From contig DATDRS010000388.1 in NCBI GenBank assembly GCA_035291605.1, positions 1-16,954 on the forward strand: a DNA stretch of 16,954 bases, in the 5' to 3' direction. The position numbers and the translations under genes were made by a program. This document shows, one piece after another, positions 14,168-16,954 of this stretch (positions within the stretch are counted from its first letter, which is position 1; every line of letters starts with the position of its first letter). The notes under the pieces were generated by a model. The model ran no database searches, was not told the origin of the DNA, and saw only the letters and a program-made list of their open reading frames with translations. The DNA is from DATDRS01 sp035291605. GTDB lineage: Bacteria > Chloroflexota > Anaerolineae > Anaerolineales > UBA6663.

Positions 14168-14782
14168 TCAGGCAACGGTTTTCACCTCAAAGGTGCAGAC
14201 ATGATCACCGTAAAGTATGCACTGGGTCCTCTCGACTGGGGCTCCGATCACGCCGCTGATTAACTCGGCATCTACCTGACACACTTCAGGATGCTGAAGA
14301 ACGACCGCCTGATAGGGGCAGGTGTGATGCGTCAGGAGGACTTTCTTCTCTACTTTCTCCCAATCGGCGACGAAGCCCTCTTCACCTAGTATCGCGATCA
14401 GGATTTCCAACCGTTCTTCGAGACTTTTCCCCTCCAGGTCAGGAGCGCGCTCGGCCAGTCGCCTCTGGGCAATGCGACGCAGCAGAGCGGAAAGACGCTC
14501 AGACCCGAGTTCAGCCTTAACTTCGGTCAAGATATAGGAGGACAGGCGATGATATTTCTTGGGGAAGTTTTCCTGGCCCTGCTGGCTTAGAGAGTACACT
14601 AAGTAGGGTCGCCCTACCTGCTGGCGTACCTTCTTGTTCGCCACCAGCCCATCTCGCTCAAGCAAAGTCAGGTGATGGCGCACCGTCGCGACAGCCAAGT
14701 CCAGGGCCCGCGCCAGATCATCAACCGTGACCCAGTTTCGCCTTTGAAGGATGCTGAGAATCTGTTGTCGCGTTTCCTGCAT
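14168..14782 (-). CDS. SufR-like winged-helix regulator 2 with Fe-S cysteine motif
   Basis: 204 residues, a paralogue of the regulator at 12243-12905. The winged helix is at 1-70 (MQETRQQILSILQRR, LAVATVRHHLTLLERDG, GRPYLVYSLS). The C-terminal sensor has Cys155-x12-Cys168-x27-Cys196 in the setting HTCPYQAVVLQHPEVCQ and GDHVCTF, plus Cys188. The C-x12-C-x27-C spacing is identical in both regulators, and both lack the third SufR cysteine. It is predicted to bind an Fe-S cluster and to change DNA binding on cluster loss. It is transcribed from a clear promoter (14819-14847) opposing the sigma-factor promoter, and moaA follows it. Autoregulation plus control of the sigma factor is an inference from the shared operator-like inverted repeat. 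Confidence 0.84.
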   Translation of the reverse strand: MQETRQQILSILQRRNWVTVDDLARALDLAVATVRHHLTLLERDGLVANKKVRQQVGRPYLVYSLSQQGQENFPKKYHRLSSYILTEVKAELGSERLSALLRRIAQRRLAERAPDLEGKSLEERLEILIAILGEEGFVADWEKVEKKVLLTHHTCPYQAVVLQHPEVCQVDAELISGVIGAPVERTQCILYGDHVCTFEVKTVA

Positions 14783-14818
14783 GCCGCTATCTTTCCCGAA
14801 AACCCACTAACCAGACAC

Positions 14819-14847
14819 AGTCTAGCACATATTATCTAATTCGTCAA
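14819..14847 (-). promoter_or_regulatory. Promoter of SufR-like regulator 2 (and moaA)
   Basis: Minus strand: TTGACG (14842-14847), 17-nt spacer, TAGACT (14819-14824). The region is strikingly AT-rich compared with the rest of the window. The -35 box is one arm of a 10-bp inverted repeat whose other arm is the -35 of the sigma-factor promoter. Confidence 0.7.
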
Positions 14848-14895
14848 TAAAATCATAAAATGAATTACTTTATTTATATGAAGTATATTGACGAA
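14840..14895. promoter_or_regulatory. Operator-like inverted repeat joining two divergent -35 boxes
   Basis: TTCGTCAATA (14840-14849) is the exact inverse of TATTGACGAA (14886-14895). Each arm contains the -35 hexamer of one of the two divergent promoters; a looser AATAAA...TTTATT symmetry continues inward. A dimeric repressor bound here would block both promoters at once. Confidence 0.6.
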
Positions 14896-14916
14896 AATAC
14901 AAATCCCACATATGAT
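14888..14916 (+). promoter_or_regulatory. Promoter of the sigma-factor gene
   Basis: TTGACG (14888-14893), 17-nt spacer, TATGAT (14911-14916). Transcription should start near 14922, within the palindrome GTGATCAC (14921-14928), about 25 nt before the chosen ATG at 14948. The apparent TTG start at 14888 is this -35 box, not a start codon. Confidence 0.68.
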
Positions 14917-14947
14917 ACCTGTGATCACTCTGACCGACGAGGCTTTT

Positions 14948-16114
14948 ATGCCAGGCAAGAAGCAATCATCTATACAGCAATTATTGGAGCAAGGTGGGAA
15001 CAAGAGCCTTCTCAACGACGACAAGTTTCTGCGCTTCTTCCCGGAAACCGAACGCGATCTTGAATGCCAAGATGAGGTCTACCCTGCGCTGGCGTTTGCC
15101 ACTGCTGAGATCGCTGAGACCAGCGATGCGGATGAGCCCGTTACCGACGAAGACCTCAGCGAAGAAGAGACAGAGCCAGACTCCGACATCAAGCCTGACC
15201 TGACCGACGACGATCTGACCGGCCTGTATTTCAAAGAGATCGGCCGCGCCTCACTGCTCACTGCTGAGGAAGAAGTGGCCCTGGCCAAGCGTATGGAAGC
15301 GGCCAAGTTCGCCCGCCGGCGCTTGGCGAAGAATGGAGTAAACGCCAAGAAGCGGTCTGAACTCCAGACCATAATAGAGGCCGGCCTGGCCGCTCGTGAC
15401 CATCTGATTATGGCGAATACGCGCTTGGTCATCAGCGTGGCCAAAAAGTATATTTACATCGGCCTGCCGTTCATTGACCTGATCCAGCATGGAAACATCG
15501 GCCTAATCAAAGCTACCGAGAAATTCGACTATCGCCGCGGGTGCAAATTCAGCACTTATGCGACGTGGTGGATTCGGCAGGCAGTCACCCGCGCCATCGC
15601 CGACCAGGCGCGCACCATCCGGTTGCCGGTGCATTTGAATGACAAGATCAACAAGCTGTTGCGCGCCTCGCACCGACTTATCCAGGAGCTAGGCCGCGAG
15701 CCGAGCTTGGAGGAGTTAGCCAATGCCTTGGGGGTGACAGTCGAACAGGTCGAGTCATTGATCCAGATGTACCAGCGCCCGCTCTCGCTGGAGATGCGCA
15801 CGAACCAGGAAAATGACACAGCGTTCGGCGAACTCATCGAGGACGAGGACGCGCCACTTCCAGAGGAGATCGTCACGAAGAACCTGCTGCATGAGCAGGT
15901 CCAAGACATGCTCGATGAACTTCCGCCGCGTGAGGCGCGGGTCTTGCGTCTCCGCTATGGCATACCAGACGATGAGGAGCGTACGCTTCAGGAGGTGGGT
16001 GACAAGATGGGCATCACGCGTGAGCGCGTCCGCCAGATCGAAACCCAAGCCCTGGTGCGGCTGCGCCGCTTAGGCCGGGACCGCAAATGGCGCGGCTACT
16101 TGAGCGAATCTTAG
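14948..16114 (+). CDS. RpoD-like sigma70-family sigma factor
   Basis: 388 residues. After an acidic N-terminal tail (about 1-85) come region 1.2 (DLTGLYFKEIGRASLLTAEE, about 89-108), region 2 with the -10 recognition helix (FDYRRGCKFSTYATWWIRQA, about 193-212), region 3 (about 220-305) and region 4.2 with the -35 recognition helix-turn-helix (TLQEVGDKMGITRERVRQIE, about 346-365). Region 1.1 and the long non-conserved insert of primary sigma factors are absent, so this may be the housekeeping factor of its lineage or a group 2 factor. The ATG at 14948 has GAGG five bases upstream. Earlier in-frame starts fall inside the promoter. It is divergent from SufR-like regulator 2 across a shared inverted repeat, and ferredoxin follows in the same direction. 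Confidence 0.92.
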   Translation: MPGKKQSSIQQLLEQGGNKSLLNDDKFLRFFPETERDLECQDEVYPALAFATAEIAETSDADEPVTDEDLSEEETEPDSDIKPDLTDDDLTGLYFKEIGRASLLTAEEEVALAKRMEAAKFARRRLAKNGVNAKKRSELQTIIEAGLAARDHLIMANTRLVISVAKKYIYIGLPFIDLIQHGNIGLIKATEKFDYRRGCKFSTYATWWIRQAVTRAIADQARTIRLPVHLNDKINKLLRASHRLIQELGREPSLEELANALGVTVEQVESLIQMYQRPLSLEMRTNQENDTAFGELIEDEDAPLPEEIVTKNLLHEQVQDMLDELPPREARVLRLRYGIPDDEERTLQEVGDKMGITRERVRQIETQALVRLRRLGRDRKWRGYLSES

Positions 16115-16148
16115 GTGCTTAGCGATGTGGTTGCTGTAACCTAAAGGA

Positions 16149-16211
16149 ATGACGACCTTGAAAGTTACGAACACCAATCCGCGTAGCGAAGAAAAAAGAG
16201 CTATTCCATGA
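16149..16211 (+). CDS. Possible 20-codon leader ORF overlapping the ferredoxin start
   Basis: ATG at 16149 to TGA at 16209-16211; the stop overlaps the ferredoxin ATG as ATGA. The peptide begins MTTLKVTNTN. AAGGA is directly adjacent to the ATG, which is too close for a normal ribosome site. Translational coupling to ferredoxin would be possible, since the ferredoxin ATG has only a weak site of its own. It could easily be chance. Confidence 0.22.
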   Translation: MTTLKVTNTNPRSEEKRAIP

Positions 16212-16624
16212 CCCATATCATCACCAGCCTCTGTTTGCGCGATGGCTCTTGCGTGGAAGTCTGCCCGGTGGAGTGCATTGTGCCGGGCAAACCCGAAGCT
16301 GAATGGCCGTGGTTCTACATTGACCCCGACACCTGCATTGACTGCGGCGCCTGTATTCCGGAATGTCCGTACGAAGCCATCTTCACCGAGGATGACGTCC
16401 CCGAGGCCTATAAAGCCAAGGGTGGAGAACACCAGAGCAAGCCGGCCGGCCTGCCCGGGTTCGATACGCCCTTCGATGGGGTCAACGAAAAAGGTGAGTC
16501 GATACACCTGGACAACACCCGGATACTCCCAGCGGGCGAGGTCGTCAATTTGCGGGAAGACGTACAGCCTAACTATGACTACTTCAAGGCAGGCATGGGG
16601 TACAAGGCTGTTGGCAGCAAGTAA
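16208..16624 (+). CDS. Ferredoxin with two Fe-S clusters (7Fe/8Fe type) and C-terminal extension
   Basis: 138 residues; a soluble low-potential electron carrier. Cysteines are Cys9, 15, 19 and 23 (C-x5-C-x3-C-P-x2-C) and Cys43, 46, 49 and 53 (C-x2-C-x2-C-x3-C-P). This is the layout of actinobacterial and thermophile FdxA-type ferredoxins, in which the first cluster is [3Fe-4S] or [4Fe-4S]. The phrase CIDCGACIPECPYEAIF followed by EDDVPE strongly matches that group. About 70 residues follow the core, rich in Gly, Pro and acidic residues, with no recognised domain. The upstream ribosome site is weak. Flavodoxin follows after 20 nt. The two carriers are interchangeable in many bacteria, flavodoxin replacing ferredoxin when iron is short, so their pairing is functionally coherent. 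Confidence 0.92.
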   Translation: MTHIITSLCLRDGSCVEVCPVECIVPGKPEAEWPWFYIDPDTCIDCGACIPECPYEAIFTEDDVPEAYKAKGGEHQSKPAGLPGFDTPFDGVNEKGESIHLDNTRILPAGEVVNLREDVQPNYDYFKAGMGYKAVGSK

Positions 16625-16644
16625 AAAAGAATGACAAATGACAC

Positions 16645-16954
16645 ATGCCTAAAATCGGATTGTTTTACAGCACTGAAACCGGCATGAATGAAGGCGTCGC
16701 CAAAATGATCGCCGAGATGATGCCGGGCGAGTTGGACGTGTTCATGGAAATCACCAAAGCCAGCGTGGACGACGCGGCGAGTTGCGACTGCCTGCTCATC
16801 GGCATGCCCACCCACGGCGAGGGCGAGATGCAGGAAGGCTGGGCCGACTTCTACCCCAATCTCGACTCGATTGACTTCAGCGGCAAGATCGTGGCGCTCT
16901 TCGGCCTGGGCGATCAGGTGGGCTACGGCCACGAGTTTGTAGACGGCCTGCGCC
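16645..16954 (+). CDS. Flavodoxin, N-terminal part (runs off the window)
   Basis: 103 complete codons from ATG 16645 to the right edge; the gene continues beyond. It starts MPKIGLFYSTETG, the FMN-phosphate loop, but continues M-N where flavodoxins usually have N-T. MPTHGEGEMQEGW (about 54-66) is the isoalloxazine-stacking loop including the conserved Trp. ALFGLGDQVGYGHEFVDGLR (about 84-103) is the second FMN loop typical of long-chain flavodoxins. It is cytosolic and carries electrons from NADPH reductases or pyruvate oxidoreductases to low-potential acceptors. The spacing of 20 nt from the ferredoxin stop implies one transcript. No strong ribosome site is seen before the ATG, so coupling to ferredoxin translation is possible. 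Confidence 0.9.
   Translation, partial: MPKIGLFYSTETGMNEGVAKMIAEMMPGELDVFMEITKASVDDAASCDCLLIGMPTHGEGEMQEGWADFYPNLDSIDFSGKIVALFGLGDQVGYGHEFVDGLR

Noticed and set aside
13310..14263. A 317-codon plus-strand open frame across moaA
   Set aside because: Shadow of moaA; codon pattern and composition are those of an antisense frame.
14888..14947. TTG or ATG starts for the sigma factor at 14888 or 14912
   Set aside because: Both lie inside the predicted promoter; ATG 14948 has a ribosome site and follows the expected transcript start.
16129..16180. Terminator after the sigma-factor gene
   Set aside because: Only short pairings (GGTT/AACC, GTAAC/GTTAC) with no T-run; too weak to call.

Overview
The window is GC-rich, densely packed bacterial DNA with about twenty genes. 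The gene set suggests an anaerobic or facultative bacterium, and Chloroflexota (Anaerolineae-like) is my best guess. The reasons are an archaeal/thermophile-type adenosine-specific kinase, a DUF2203 gene, two SufR-like regulators, a B12-binding radical SAM protein, and spacers full of short palindromes and tandem repeats. The lineage is an inference from gene content and spacer style; no 16S or marker gene is present.

Layout. 1-288 is the 3' end of an unrecognised plus-strand gene, closed by a perfect hairpin (311-343) shared with the convergent minus-strand block. That block reads NFU-type Fe-S protein (3053 to 2772), malic enzyme (2747 to 1383) and a thioredoxin-reductase-like flavoprotein lacking the redox cysteines (1295 to 357). 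Next, also on the minus strand, is a two-gene ABC exporter (permease from 6334, ATPase from 4068). A 498-nt non-coding stretch rich in hairpins follows. Then on the plus strand come a collapsed remnant of a Lon-like AAA protease (6833-7092), adenosine-specific kinase (7207-7692), a CDP-alcohol phosphatidyltransferase (7707-8255) and an endonuclease/exonuclease/phosphatase-fold hydrolase (8308-9279).

From 9276 to 14782 everything is on the minus strand: two small unknown proteins, the B12/radical SAM enzyme, DUF2203, a HesB/IscA A-type Fe-S carrier, SufR-like regulator 1, moaA split by an in-frame TGA, and SufR-like regulator 2. From 14948 to the right edge the plus strand carries an RpoD-like sigma factor, a 7Fe/8Fe-type ferredoxin and the start of a flavodoxin.

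How it fits together. Much of the window concerns iron-sulfur clusters and low-potential electron transfer: NFU, A-type carrier, radical SAM enzymes, ferredoxin and its iron-free substitute flavodoxin, plus two probable Fe-S-sensing repressors. Each SufR-like gene starts from a good sigma70-type promoter that faces a second good promoter on the opposite strand. For regulator 2 the two -35 boxes form a perfect 10-bp inverted repeat, and the opposing promoter drives the sigma factor. This suggests, without proving, that an Fe-S-sensing regulator co-controls itself, moaA and a sigma factor. I found no CRISPR array, tRNA, rRNA, insertion sequence or obvious defence system.
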